In this document: in pieces, positions 42,784 to 52,094 of the stretch
Position numbering within the stretch: position 1 is the first letter of the stretch
How the letters are laid out: every line of letters begins with the position of its first letter
From: Acidobacteriota bacterium
GTDB lineage: Bacteria; Acidobacteriota; UBA6911
Direction: 5' to 3'
DNA: 54,803 nt
Assembly: GCA_016934295.1 (NCBI GenBank)
Contig: JAFGTD010000326.1
Coordinates: 1 to 54,803, forward strand
Position numbers and translations under genes: made by a program
The notes under the pieces: generated by a model
What the model was told of the DNA's origin: nothing
The model's database searches: none
Seen by the model: the letters and a program-made list of their open reading frames with translations, nothing else

Positions 42784-43720
42784 GCGGATCCGGTTGTCGC
42801 TGAAGCAGCCTTTGAACCGAAATTGCCGCCGTCGCTCCATCTCCTACCGCGGTCGCTACCTGTCCCGGTGAATTGCTTCTAATATCGCCTATCGCGAATA
42901 TAAAAGGAAGGCTCGTTTGCATCTTCTCATTCACGACAACGCGCCCTTCGCTGTCAACCGAAAGGAGATTTCCGATAAATCCCGTATTCGGCTCTATTCC
43001 CACATCTATCAGCACTCCGTCAACCTTTAAACTCTCCTTCTCCCGCGTCGCGCTGTCCCGAACCTCTACGGTTTCAACCCTGCCATTGCCTGATATCGCA
43101 GTCACTTTAGCGGCGCAGCGGAGATTAATCTTTTTATTGGATCGGGCCCTTTCCTGGAGAATTGCCGAAGCGGAAATCGTCGTCTCGGCCTCAATCAGAT
43201 AAACTTTTGAGGCAATTTTGGCCATATAGAGAGCTTCGGTGACTCCGGTGTCTCCGCCGCCGCATACGACCACTGTTTTATCCTGAAACCGGCCGCCGTC
43301 GCAAAGTGCGCAGTCAAATACGCCTTTACCCTCCAGTTCACGCTCCCCGGGTATATTCAGTTTCCTGGGCCGGCAGCCGCTGGCAATAATCAGCGCTATA
43401 GCCGTGAAATATCTCCCGTCGATCAACTGCACACATCTTGATTCCGAATAGGATTCGATTCCGGAGACTTCCGCCATCTCCATCTGCAGGCCGGAATCGA
43501 GAGCTTGAGTCATCATTTTGGAAGCGAGTTGAGATCCTGCGACGCCCGCGCCGAAACCGGGATAATTCTCAATCCATTCCGTGTTCTTGATGTTACCGCC
43601 AAAACCGTCCTTATCAATGAGCAGAGCCCGGTACCCGGCGCGGCCTAGATACAGACCGGCCGTGAGTCCCGCGGGCCCTCCGCCGATAATTATGGCGTCG
43701 AAATCAAGCAATGCTTTCAC
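42773..43720 (-). CDS. Thioredoxin reductase-like FAD/NAD(P)-dependent disulfide oxidoreductase
   Basis: A 315-residue low-molecular-weight TrxR-type protein. FAD site IIIGGGPAGLTAGLYLGRAG at the start, redox pair Cys137/Cys140 in FDCALCDGG (usual TrxR CATCDG), NAD(P)H motif VVVCGGGDTGVTEAL, and the closing FAD segment FAIGDIRSNSPGQVATAVGDG. It moves electrons from NAD(P)H to a protein disulfide or selenenylsulfide. It is the first gene of the leftward block and overlaps the UGSC selenoprotein gene, its likely substrate. No thioredoxin gene occurs here. Start GTG at 43720 with only a weak ribosome site. Confidence 0.9.
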   Translation of the reverse strand: MKALLDFDAIIIGGGPAGLTAGLYLGRAGYRALLIDKDGFGGNIKNTEWIENYPGFGAGVAGSQLASKMMTQALDSGLQMEMAEVSGIESYSESRCVQLIDGRYFTAIALIIASGCRPRKLNIPGERELEGKGVFDCALCDGGRFQDKTVVVCGGGDTGVTEALYMAKIASKVYLIEAETTISASAILQERARSNKKINLRCAAKVTAISGNGRVETVEVRDSATREKESLKVDGVLIDVGIEPNTGFIGNLLSVDSEGRVVVNEKMQTSLPFIFAIGDIRSNSPGQVATAVGDGATAAISVQRLLQRQPDPHES

Positions 43721-43863
43721 CTTTCAGCTTTTGCACCTTAAGGAGGATACACGGACAAACCGAATTCCCGGGCGGCAGATGTATCGCTCATGTCGATTGG
43801 GCCATGCCCTTGTTCCCGCCAAAACCTTGCGATCCCGTTCCTTCTCTGATCTGCGGCTACAGG

Positions 43864-43923
43864 TTTGTTGACAAGCAACAAAAACTGCTTTATATCTAGG
43901 CTACATTTTGTACGTGTACGTAC
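43864..43923 (+). promoter_or_regulatory. Divergent control region: sigma70 promoter with two palindromes
   Basis: TTGACA (43868-43873), 17 bases and TATATC (43891-43896) make a rightward promoter for the Mo-hydroxylase block. The perfect palindrome TTTGTTG-ACAAG-CAACAAA (43864-43882) covers the -35 box, and GTACGT-GT-ACGTAC (43910-43923) covers the expected start point and early leader. Binding at either would block transcription. The second palindrome recurs in part at 34264-34274. The rest of the 390-base gap 43721-44110 has no gene; the leftward promoter for the TrxR-UGSC genes must also lie here but no good hexamers were seen. Confidence 0.7.
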
Positions 43924-44110
43924 TAGGATACGGATTCTTTTTTTATCATAGTGAAGCTTGGTTTAAAATCAAAATAACAGGAAAATCGATGCAGAACACG
44001 CATCCGCATACTGGCGACTCCGACCCGGAGATCAATGCCGCAATGCCTAACGCTGAATGCAGGTCGGTTTTGCAGCTTTAATCCGGGGTTTTGGATGGAA
44101 ACGATGCAAA

Positions 44111-46546
44111 ATGACTGCGAACACTAAGAATGAAGAAAAGGAATTGAAGGAGAATCGGCTCTGGCTTTGGAGACCTCCCGAAGACGGCTATATCGGCCGT
44201 CGCGGCCTGCGCCCCAAAGAAGCTCCCGAGAAAGTCACCGGAAGAGCCGTTTATGCCAATGATGTGTATCTTCCTGGGATGTTGTATGTGAAAATATTCC
44301 GCTCTCCGTATGCCCATGCCAGGATCAGGAAAATGGATACCGGCAAAGCCGAAGCCCTGCCGGGCGTATGGGCCGTGATCCGGTATGATGATCCGGATAT
44401 CGATTTGAATGATCCGTATCAGCCTGTATTGGGTTTCATGTGGTTTTGGCATCGGAATTCCATTCTTCCGGATACCGCCGATTATCAGGGCGTCAGGTTG
44501 GGCGCCCTGGTCGTTGCCGAAACCGAGGAAATCTGCGACCTCGCTTTGAAATTGGTGGGGGAAGGCATCGAGTGGGAGTCCTTGCCTTTTATTCTGGACC
44601 CGGAAAAGGCAATCCAGACCGATGCACCCCTTCTGCACCCGGAAAAAAATTCCAAAAACAATATCTGGAAAGACGCAGTGATTCTCGACCAGGGCGATGT
44701 AGAGAAGGGGTTCGCCTCATCCGATCATGTGGTCGAGTTCAGCGAGATCAAGAAGGATGATGATGTCTGGGCGGGCGTGGAACCCGGATGCATGGTTGTC
44801 CGATGGGTCGGCGACGACCTGGAATTCTGGTATCACGGGCAAAGAATCGGGGTAGACGTAAATTTCATATCCGCTCCCGTGTTCAAAAACGATAAAAAGC
44901 GGCCGAAAAAAGTGATAGCCCATACACCCTACAATGGCGCCACATTCGGCGGAAACGCCATGGGGCTTGCCAGCCATTTAGCCCGGTATGCGGCGATAGC
45001 AGCCAGGAAGACCATGAGACCGGTCAAAGTTGTGGACGATTACGCCATGAGCTGGGAAGGCAACAGTTTTGAGACCGGGATCGCCCGTTACAAAGTAGGC
45101 TTCAATAGTGATGGAACCATTGTAGCCATCAAGATTGAAATCTACCAGAAAAACGGTCTCCCGATAACGTCCAAGTTTATCGATACTATAAAGACACCGA
45201 ATGTTTATGTGCGTGAAATACATTCTTATTGGAGCCGGCCCCATGAGTCCTGCTGGAAAGACGGTGCGGCTAACTGTACTCTTGCCAACCTGATAATCAA
45301 TAAGGTGGCTGCGTGTTTGAATATGGATCCTATAGAGGTGCAGCTGCTCAATGACGGCGCTAAAGGGCAGGATATGGCCTGGCTGGACGAACACGTCAAG
45401 AAGCCATACGGTATGCCGCTTAGAAACAGCTTGAAGGAGGTTGTTGAAGCCGGCAAGAAAGCTTTCGATTGGAACCGGAAGTGGCACCAGCCCGGCGCCC
45501 GCAAGCTCCCCAACGGCCGGATGCACGGCGTCGGTTTTTACGCGGTCGCCGGCTGGCATACCGGAGCCATGAAGGGAGGCGTTCCCGGTATATCCATGGC
45601 CAGAGATGGAACCGCCACCGTCTTCTATCGCCGCCCCGACTGCGGTCAGTCTGCCCTCACAACGTATTGCCAGATTGCGGCGGACGAAATCGGGCTGTGC
45701 TATGAGGATGTTAAAATTGAGTTCATAGACTACTTCTATTTCGACGCCGTTCCTCCCGCAGGTTCCATGGGTTCCAGTTTCAATACTTTCGGTCTTGTGG
45801 TCAATGCGCGGAGAATGAAGAATCTTCTCCTGGAATACGTTGTAAACCCTCCCGTTGAGGCAATGCGAACTTACGGAAATGCGATTCCGCCGGCACTTGC
45901 CCCTTTCCGGGACAAAAAGATTGAGGAACTGGACATCAGGGACGGCATCATCTTTGAGAAAGCCAATCCGGAAAACAGGCTGCCGGTCGGGAAAGTCACG
46001 TCTTTGCAGCCGCGTGGACTGGAGGCAGCGGCCGAAGGAGGAGCTTTCTTTGTCGGCGATAAGCCTCCTGAACTCCCAGAAGTCCGGGAGAAATACACAA
46101 TGGTCCGACAATGCGTTTTCGTGGAAGTGGAGGTCGACACCGAAACCGGACAGGTTGAGGTTACCAGGCTGGTCCATCCTTATGACGTCGGCCAGTCGCT
46201 GAATCCCGACGTGAATGACGGGCAGCTTTACGGGGGCGCTTATTCGGGCGTGGGTGTTTCCGCCACTGAGTCCATCTTTTATGATCCGCACACCGGAGTC
46301 AGGCTGAACGATAACATGCTCGGCTACCCTATGCTGACCATACTGGATGTCGGTGATATTGAAGCTCCAATCGTGGAAACGCACCTTGGCTGGAGCGCCT
46401 ACGGACTTTGCGGCTGCAGCGAGGCCGGCAAGGCAGCTACAGCCGCAGCCATATTAGTCCCCGCCGTCTATAACGCCATCGGCAAGTGGATTGAGGAAAC
46501 ACCGGTCACGCCGGAAAGAGTCCTTAAAGCGCTGGGAAAAGCATAA
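44111..46546 (+). CDS. Molybdenum hydroxylase large subunit (xanthine dehydrogenase family), copy 1
   Basis: An 811-residue protein with the xanthine dehydrogenase/4-hydroxybenzoyl-CoA reductase fold: N-terminal LRPKEAPEKVTGRAVYANDV, GRAVYANDVYLPGMLYVKI, and the C-terminal VSATESIFYDPHTG and YGLCGCSEAGKAATAAAIL. The catalytic Glu is probably that in GCSEAGK (usual GVGEPP). The Mo-cofactor motif GGGFGGK reads NGATFGGNAMG, an unusual variant shared with copy 2. ATG 44111 is chosen where similarity to copy 2 begins. It needs the [2Fe-2S] and FAD subunits coded downstream. First gene of the rightward block. Confidence 0.9.
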   Translation: MTANTKNEEKELKENRLWLWRPPEDGYIGRRGLRPKEAPEKVTGRAVYANDVYLPGMLYVKIFRSPYAHARIRKMDTGKAEALPGVWAVIRYDDPDIDLNDPYQPVLGFMWFWHRNSILPDTADYQGVRLGALVVAETEEICDLALKLVGEGIEWESLPFILDPEKAIQTDAPLLHPEKNSKNNIWKDAVILDQGDVEKGFASSDHVVEFSEIKKDDDVWAGVEPGCMVVRWVGDDLEFWYHGQRIGVDVNFISAPVFKNDKKRPKKVIAHTPYNGATFGGNAMGLASHLARYAAIAARKTMRPVKVVDDYAMSWEGNSFETGIARYKVGFNSDGTIVAIKIEIYQKNGLPITSKFIDTIKTPNVYVREIHSYWSRPHESCWKDGAANCTLANLIINKVAACLNMDPIEVQLLNDGAKGQDMAWLDEHVKKPYGMPLRNSLKEVVEAGKKAFDWNRKWHQPGARKLPNGRMHGVGFYAVAGWHTGAMKGGVPGISMARDGTATVFYRRPDCGQSALTTYCQIAADEIGLCYEDVKIEFIDYFYFDAVPPAGSMGSSFNTFGLVVNARRMKNLLLEYVVNPPVEAMRTYGNAIPPALAPFRDKKIEELDIRDGIIFEKANPENRLPVGKVTSLQPRGLEAAAEGGAFFVGDKPPELPEVREKYTMVRQCVFVEVEVDTETGQVEVTRLVHPYDVGQSLNPDVNDGQLYGGAYSGVGVSATESIFYDPHTGVRLNDNMLGYPMLTILDVGDIEAPIVETHLGWSAYGLCGCSEAGKAATAAAILVPAVYNAIGKWIEETPVTPERVLKALGKA

Positions 46547-46617
46547 TGCATCCGGAGACAACCGGCGAATGTTACAGATCGCTATATTCTTTCCGGCTGT
46601 CGCCAAGGAGCCAAAAT

Positions 46618-47223
46618 ATGGTTACACAAGGAAACAAGAAACAACAAAAGTCCGCCGGGAGATCCGAAGCCGGGTCCTCTGAATCGGTTGTCCGCACCGG
46701 CGCGGCTGCCCATCCGGCTGTTGACGAGACGCGGACGCGCGCTGTTCCTACCCCGAGAATGGTGAATATGACGGTGAATGGAAGACCTTGTAGTCTCCAG
46801 GTAGAACCCAATTGGACTCTGCGGGATGTTCTCCGGCAAAAGCTGGGGCTGACGTCCGTGAAGGATTTTTGCAATGGATACGGCGCCTGCGGGTCGTGCA
46901 CCGTCATCATGGATGGCCGACCAGCCCTTTCCTGCATGGCATTGGCGGCTGATTGCGGGGGGGTTGTGATCGAAACCGCTGAAGGTATCGCCGATGCCAG
47001 GCATCCTCTCATTGAAGCTTACATCATGAACTGGACTGCCCAATGCGGTTACTGCACTCCCGGATTCCTTGTTACAGCCAAGGCGCTGCTCGATCACAAT
47101 CCTAATCCAACCGTTGAGGAGATCAAAGAAGCTCTGGGCGGCAACCTGTGTCGTTGCGGTACCTATCCTGCGCACGTGAAGGCAATACGGGAAGCAGCTC
47201 AAGTGCTGAGGGGTGAGAAATAA
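46618..47223 (+). CDS. [2Fe-2S] subunit of the molybdenum hydroxylase
   Basis: A 201-residue protein; ATG 46618 has AAGGAG 7 bases upstream. About 45 charged or Ser/Ala-rich residues precede the ferredoxin domain (MVNMTVNGRPCSLQVEPNWT), an unusual extension. Plant-type cluster Cys lie in DFCNGYGACGSCTVIMDGRP and ALSC; the second cluster has CGYCTPGF and NLCRCGTYP. It relays electrons between Mo and FAD sites. It is the only small subunit for two large subunits on either side, and ends 1 base before the second one's start region. Confidence 0.93.
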   Translation: MVTQGNKKQQKSAGRSEAGSSESVVRTGAAAHPAVDETRTRAVPTPRMVNMTVNGRPCSLQVEPNWTLRDVLRQKLGLTSVKDFCNGYGACGSCTVIMDGRPALSCMALAADCGGVVIETAEGIADARHPLIEAYIMNWTAQCGYCTPGFLVTAKALLDHNPNPTVEEIKEALGGNLCRCGTYPAHVKAIREAAQVLRGEK

Positions 47224-47224
47224 T

Positions 47225-49639
47225 ATGACAGAAGAACCAGACGAAAATAGGCCATGGCTTTGGAGGCCTCCCAGAGGAGGCTATATCGGCCGTCGAGGCT
47301 TGCGCCCCAAAGAAGCTCCCGAGAAAGTATCCGGCAGAGCGGTGTATACAAGCGACGTTTACCTTCCGGGGATGCTGTATTTGAAGACATTGCGCTCTCC
47401 CTATGCACACGCCCGGATCAAAAAAATGGATAGCGGCAAAGCCGAGGCCCTTCCCGGAGTCTGGGCCGTGATCCGATATGACGATCCGGATATCGACTTC
47501 TCGGACCCCTACGGACCCGTAATCGGGCGCTCGTGGTTTTGGTATCGGAACATTCTTCCTGATATCGCCGACTTTGAAGGTGTAAGGCTGGGGGCGCTGG
47601 TGGTCGCCGAATCTGAGGAGATCTGCGATCAGGCTTTAAAGCTGATTGGCGAAGGCATCGAATGGGAGCAATTGCCGTTCATTCTGGATCCGGAGGAGGC
47701 TGCCAAACCCGGGGCTCCTGTCCTGCACCCGGAAAGGAATCCCGACAGCAACGTCTTCTCTGACACAGTGACCTACAGGATTGGTGACGTAGAGAAGGGC
47801 TTTGCCTCGTCCGACCATGTCGTCGAGTTTAAGTTGGTCAAAATCGAGGATGACGTCTGGGCGGGTGTAGAGCCCGGAAGTATAGTGGCCTGGTTGAGGG
47901 ATGAAGAGATGGAAGTCTGGTACCACGGGCAAAGAATTCCAGCAGATGTGAATTTCATTGCCGCGCCTGTATTCAAAAAGGATAGAAGCCGGCCGAAAAA
48001 AGTGAAGGTCCATACTCCCTATAACGGGGCGACCTTTGGCGGCAATGCCATGGGATTGGTCGCTCAGCTGGTACGATACGCAGTCATTGCAGCCAGGAAA
48101 ACCGGGCGGCCGGTCAGGGTGGTGGACGATTATTCCATGAGTTGGGAAGGTACCAGCTACGAGACCGGAACAAACCGTTTTAAGGTGGGATTTAATGACG
48201 ACGGCACAATCGTGTCGATTAAGATCGACACACTCCAGATAGCCGGCCACCCTCTGCCCAGCAAATTTGTAGACGCCATAAAAACTCCCAATATCCTGAT
48301 GCGCGAAGTACACAGTTACTGGAGTAAGGCCCACGAGTCCTGCTGGAAAGACGGCGCCTCCAACTGTGTTCTTTCGAACATGGTTATTAATAAAGTCGCC
48401 GCTCATTTGAACATGGACCCGATAAAAGTGCAGCTGCTCAACGATGGCGCCCATGGGCATGATATGACCTGGCTGGACGAGCATATCAAAAAACCTAACG
48501 GAATGCCCCTCAGGGACAGCTTGAAGGAAGTTGTCGAGGCGGGCAAGAAAGCTTTCGATTGGGACCGGAAGTGGCACCCTCCCGGCACACGCAGGCTCCC
48601 CAATGGCAGGATGCATGGGGTCGGTTTTTACGCGGTGGGTTGCTGGCACACCGGCGCCAGAAAGGGAGGCGTTCCGGGCATCTCCCTGGCGAGAGACGGT
48701 ACTGCCACCATTTTCTACCGGCGTACCGACTGCGGCCAGTCCGCCCCTACTACATATTGCCAGATTGCAGCGGATGAAATGGGGCTGCGCTATGAAGACG
48801 TCAAGATAGAATTTAAAGATTATTTCTATTTTGACGCCGTTCCTCCTATGGGTTCCATGGGCTCCAGCCTGAATACTTACGCCCTGGTGATGAATGCCCG
48901 GAGAATGAGGAAACTCATCCTGGAATATGCCGTGAAATTTCGTTTGGGTGCCACGAACATTAATTATGGCGACGACGTTCCGGCATCGGTCTCTCCGTTC
49001 CTGGGCAAAAAGATCGAGGAACTGGATATTAAGGACGGTTTCGTCTTTGAAAAAGCCCATCCGGAAAGCAGGATTCCGGTAAAAAGAGTCGTTTCTTTTC
49101 GACCGCGCGGCCTGGAATCGCATGCGGAAGTCGGGGATTTCTTTGTCGGCGAAACCGCAGATGAACCTCCCGTGGTGAAGGAACCTTACAGCATGGGCCG
49201 ACAGGGTGTTTTCGTGGAGGTCGAGGTTGACACTGAAACCGGACAGGTTGAGGTAACCAGGCTGGCTCATCCTTACGATGTTGGACAGTCGCTGAATCCC
49301 GATGTGAACGATCAGCAGCTTCTCGGCGGGGCCTATTCCGGCGTAGGCGTCTCAGCAACCGAGGCTATCTACTATGATCCGCGTACCGGGGCCAAGCTGA
49401 ACGACAACCTGCTCGGCTATCCGATGTTGACTATACTGGATATGGGTTCCATTGAAGCTCCCATCGTGGAAACACATGTGGGGTGGAGCGCCTATGGGCT
49501 CTACGGCTGCAGTGAGGCCGGCAAGGCGGCTACGGCTGCAGCCCTATTGGTCCCCGCTGTTTATAATGCAATCGGCAAATGGATTGAGGAGACACCGGTC
49601 ACACCGGAGAGAGTCCTCAAGGCGTTGGGAAAAGCATAA
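47225..49639 (+). CDS. Molybdenum hydroxylase large subunit, copy 2
   Basis: An 804-residue paralogue of the protein at 44111, alike along the whole length (roughly two thirds of positions by eye). It shares the variant cofactor motif NGATFGGNAMG and YGLYGCSEAGKAATAAALL with the likely catalytic Glu. It begins MTEEPDENRPWLWRPPRGGY; ATG 47225 lies within 2 bases of the small-subunit stop, so translation is coupled. Tandem duplication around one [2Fe-2S] gene suggests either two enzymes sharing small subunits or a hetero-assembly with two different substrate pockets. Confidence 0.9.
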   Translation: MTEEPDENRPWLWRPPRGGYIGRRGLRPKEAPEKVSGRAVYTSDVYLPGMLYLKTLRSPYAHARIKKMDSGKAEALPGVWAVIRYDDPDIDFSDPYGPVIGRSWFWYRNILPDIADFEGVRLGALVVAESEEICDQALKLIGEGIEWEQLPFILDPEEAAKPGAPVLHPERNPDSNVFSDTVTYRIGDVEKGFASSDHVVEFKLVKIEDDVWAGVEPGSIVAWLRDEEMEVWYHGQRIPADVNFIAAPVFKKDRSRPKKVKVHTPYNGATFGGNAMGLVAQLVRYAVIAARKTGRPVRVVDDYSMSWEGTSYETGTNRFKVGFNDDGTIVSIKIDTLQIAGHPLPSKFVDAIKTPNILMREVHSYWSKAHESCWKDGASNCVLSNMVINKVAAHLNMDPIKVQLLNDGAHGHDMTWLDEHIKKPNGMPLRDSLKEVVEAGKKAFDWDRKWHPPGTRRLPNGRMHGVGFYAVGCWHTGARKGGVPGISLARDGTATIFYRRTDCGQSAPTTYCQIAADEMGLRYEDVKIEFKDYFYFDAVPPMGSMGSSLNTYALVMNARRMRKLILEYAVKFRLGATNINYGDDVPASVSPFLGKKIEELDIKDGFVFEKAHPESRIPVKRVVSFRPRGLESHAEVGDFFVGETADEPPVVKEPYSMGRQGVFVEVEVDTETGQVEVTRLAHPYDVGQSLNPDVNDQQLLGGAYSGVGVSATEAIYYDPRTGAKLNDNLLGYPMLTILDMGSIEAPIVETHVGWSAYGLYGCSEAGKAATAAALLVPAVYNAIGKWIEETPVTPERVLKALGKA

Positions 49640-49685
49640 GGGTCTGTGCATGAATACCATGTACAAACCCTGAGAGGAAATTCCA

Positions 49686-52067
49686 ATGAAGAGCTTAATG
49701 AAATTCGAGCATATCAACGCTGCCAGCCTGGATGATGCGGTCTCGATTCTGCGTCAATATGGAGATAAAGCCTGGATCCTCGCCGGAGGAACCGATCTGG
49801 TCGGTACCATGAGGTTTGAGGTGCTTCACGACTACCCTGAGGTCCTGGTCAATCTGAAGGCGATTCCCGGACTGGATTATATCAAGGAAGAAAACGGCGC
49901 TCTCAAAATCGGTGCGTTGACCCGGCTGGAGGATATTGCCGGAAGCCTGACCGTCCGGAAACGGTATGCAGCACTGGCGGAGGCGGCCCGTAGAACTGCT
50001 TCACCGCATGTTCGGGCCATGGGCACGATCGGCGGCAATCTCTGCCAGCTTATCCGTTGCTGGTATTTCCGGAAGGAGGATAACCGGTTTGACTGCATCC
50101 GCAAGGGAGGGGCTATGTGCCACGCCGTCATCGGAGACAATCGATACCATTCCATCTTTGGAGCCTCCAGGGTCGCGCTTCCCCCATGCTCGGCTAATTG
50201 TCCGGCAGGCAACGATATTCCCTCTTACCTGAGCAGCATCCGGGACAACAACCTCGCCGAGGCCGCACGAATACTGTTAAGTTCCAATCCGATGCCCGCT
50301 GTCACGGGCAGGATCTGCCCGCATATTTGCGAACAAAATTGCAATCGGAGAGAATTGGACGAAGCCCTCTCGATACGGTCTATCGAACGTTTCGTTGGAG
50401 ACTACGCTCTCAATCATGCCGGTAGCCTGTATCGGGCTCCCCGGCGGGAAAGCAAAAAGAGAGTGGCCGTCATAGGATCCGGACCGGCAGGCCTATCCGC
50501 CGCCTATTACCTCAGAAAACTCGGCTATCGCGTGACCGTTTTTGAAGCCAGGGAAAAAGCCGGAGGCGTTCTCACTTACGGCATCCCGTCACACAGACTG
50601 CCCAAGGACGTGGTAAGCAGGCAGATTCAGGCCATTGAAAACAGCGGGGTGCAATTCAAGTTCGGTGTTAATGTCGGCGAGGACACCACTCTGGAGGATC
50701 TGCAGAAAAGATATAACGCCGTTTTTTGCGCGACCGGCGCCTGGGAATCCTCCGGTCTGGGAATTCCGAATGAAAGATTGCTTCACAGGGGCCTGGATTT
50801 TCTGGAAAAGATCAACCGCGGTCTGAGAAGGATAAAAGCCCGGAAAGTGCTGGTGATCGGTGGAGGCAGCGTCGCCATGGATGTAGCGACTTCCGCCCTG
50901 CGGGTGGGGGCTCCGGAAGTAACCGTGGCCTGCCTGGAGTCCCGCGACGAGATGCCCGCCTTACCCGGAGAAGTGGAGCAGGCAGGAAAAGAAGGGATAA
51001 GGCTGATACCTTCCCGGGGACCTTCGCGTGTTTTAAAAGCCAAAGGCAAGATTTCCGGAATGGAATTGATCCGATGCACTTCAGTCTTTGACAGCGAGCA
51101 TCGATTCGCTCCCACATATGATCGATCGGTTAAAGACACTGTAGAGGCTGACCTGATAATTCTGGCGACCGGGCAGAAACCCAATTTATCCTATGCGGAA
51201 ACGCACCTGGATATGGACAAAGGCCTGATTGCAATTGATCCGGACACACAGGCTACCAGCGCGGCCAAAGTGTTTGCCGGGGGGGATGCTACGATTTCCG
51301 GTCCTCTTTCCGTGGTGGCCGCCTTGGCATCCGGACGACGGGCCGCCGAGGCGATCAACCGATATCTGGGAGGAAAGAGCGCTTTGCAGGACCCGAAGAA
51401 GGTGGAACACTTGACCCGATGCAGTGACGACTGCCTGGAACGGTCCAGCCGGGTCAGGATACCGGAGCGATCCATGTCCGAGTATGGCTTGGATAAGGAA
51501 GATGCAATGGGGTCGGAATTAAAAGCCGTTGAGACGGAAGCCGGGAGATGTTTCAATTGCGGATGTGACGGAGTCAATCCGTCGGATATCGCACCGGCAT
51601 TGGTTGTTCTGAATGCCACGATAGTGACGACAAAAAGAAATATAAAAGCGGAAAAGTTCTGGGTTGCGGATAAAGGATTGAAACCGACTGCCCTTGAAAA
51701 CGACGAAATAATAATCGAGATCCGGATACCCAGGCCGGCGGCCGGCATTAAGAGCTCTTTCCTCAAGTTCGCCATGCGGAAATCGATAGACTTTCCTATC
51801 GTCAATTGCGCGGCAGCCATAACAAGCAGGAATGGAGTCGTCAGATCCGCCAGGATTTGCTTGAATGCCGTGTATAACAATCCTTATCGGGCAACAAAAG
51901 CCGAAAATATCATCAAAGGTAAGCCTATCGACGAGGTCAATGCCGAGGCTGCCGGAGCTGCGGCCGTTTCTGATGCCGTGCCGCTTCCATATAACAAGTT
52001 CAAGATCCAAATAGCCAAGACCTTGGTCAAGAGAGCAATACTGGCCTGTGATAACGTCCGGTACTGA
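49686..52067 (+). CDS. FAD subunit of Mo hydroxylase with an inserted GltD-like NAD(P)H oxidoreductase
   Basis: A 793-residue protein. Residues 1-160 are the CoxM/HcrB-type FAD-binding start (WILAGGTDLVG, GTIGGNLCQ), with Cys120, 125, 137 and 145 where 4-hydroxybenzoyl-CoA reductase has an extra [4Fe-4S]. Residues about 161-625 form a whole GltD-like module: Fe-S Cys168/172 and 211/215/219, FAD motif GSGPAGL (264-270), NAD(P) motif GGGSVAMD (392-399), and FAGGDA (530-535). From CDGVNPSDIAPALVVLNA (627 on) the FAD-subunit sequence resumes to the end. Electrons could thus pass between NAD(P)H, two flavins, Fe-S clusters and Mo. AGAGG lies 8 bases before ATG. Confidence 0.9.
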   Translation: MKSLMKFEHINAASLDDAVSILRQYGDKAWILAGGTDLVGTMRFEVLHDYPEVLVNLKAIPGLDYIKEENGALKIGALTRLEDIAGSLTVRKRYAALAEAARRTASPHVRAMGTIGGNLCQLIRCWYFRKEDNRFDCIRKGGAMCHAVIGDNRYHSIFGASRVALPPCSANCPAGNDIPSYLSSIRDNNLAEAARILLSSNPMPAVTGRICPHICEQNCNRRELDEALSIRSIERFVGDYALNHAGSLYRAPRRESKKRVAVIGSGPAGLSAAYYLRKLGYRVTVFEAREKAGGVLTYGIPSHRLPKDVVSRQIQAIENSGVQFKFGVNVGEDTTLEDLQKRYNAVFCATGAWESSGLGIPNERLLHRGLDFLEKINRGLRRIKARKVLVIGGGSVAMDVATSALRVGAPEVTVACLESRDEMPALPGEVEQAGKEGIRLIPSRGPSRVLKAKGKISGMELIRCTSVFDSEHRFAPTYDRSVKDTVEADLIILATGQKPNLSYAETHLDMDKGLIAIDPDTQATSAAKVFAGGDATISGPLSVVAALASGRRAAEAINRYLGGKSALQDPKKVEHLTRCSDDCLERSSRVRIPERSMSEYGLDKEDAMGSELKAVETEAGRCFNCGCDGVNPSDIAPALVVLNATIVTTKRNIKAEKFWVADKGLKPTALENDEIIIEIRIPRPAAGIKSSFLKFAMRKSIDFPIVNCAAAITSRNGVVRSARICLNAVYNNPYRATKAENIIKGKPIDEVNAEAAGAAAVSDAVPLPYNKFKIQIAKTLVKRAILACDNVRY

Positions 52068-52094
52068 ACAGAACAAGGAGGACAATAAGTATAG

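Noticed and set aside
44978..46384. Long antisense frame opposite the first Mo large subunit (and likewise 47636-49270, 7021-8214, 38015-39142 antisense)
   Set aside because: They lie opposite well-supported genes, have no family features, and follow from codon bias on the coding strand.
49686..52067. Assembly artefact joining two genes
   Set aside because: The FAD-subunit sequence continues on the far side of the GltD module in the same frame, which a simple chimera would not give; still listed as a check.
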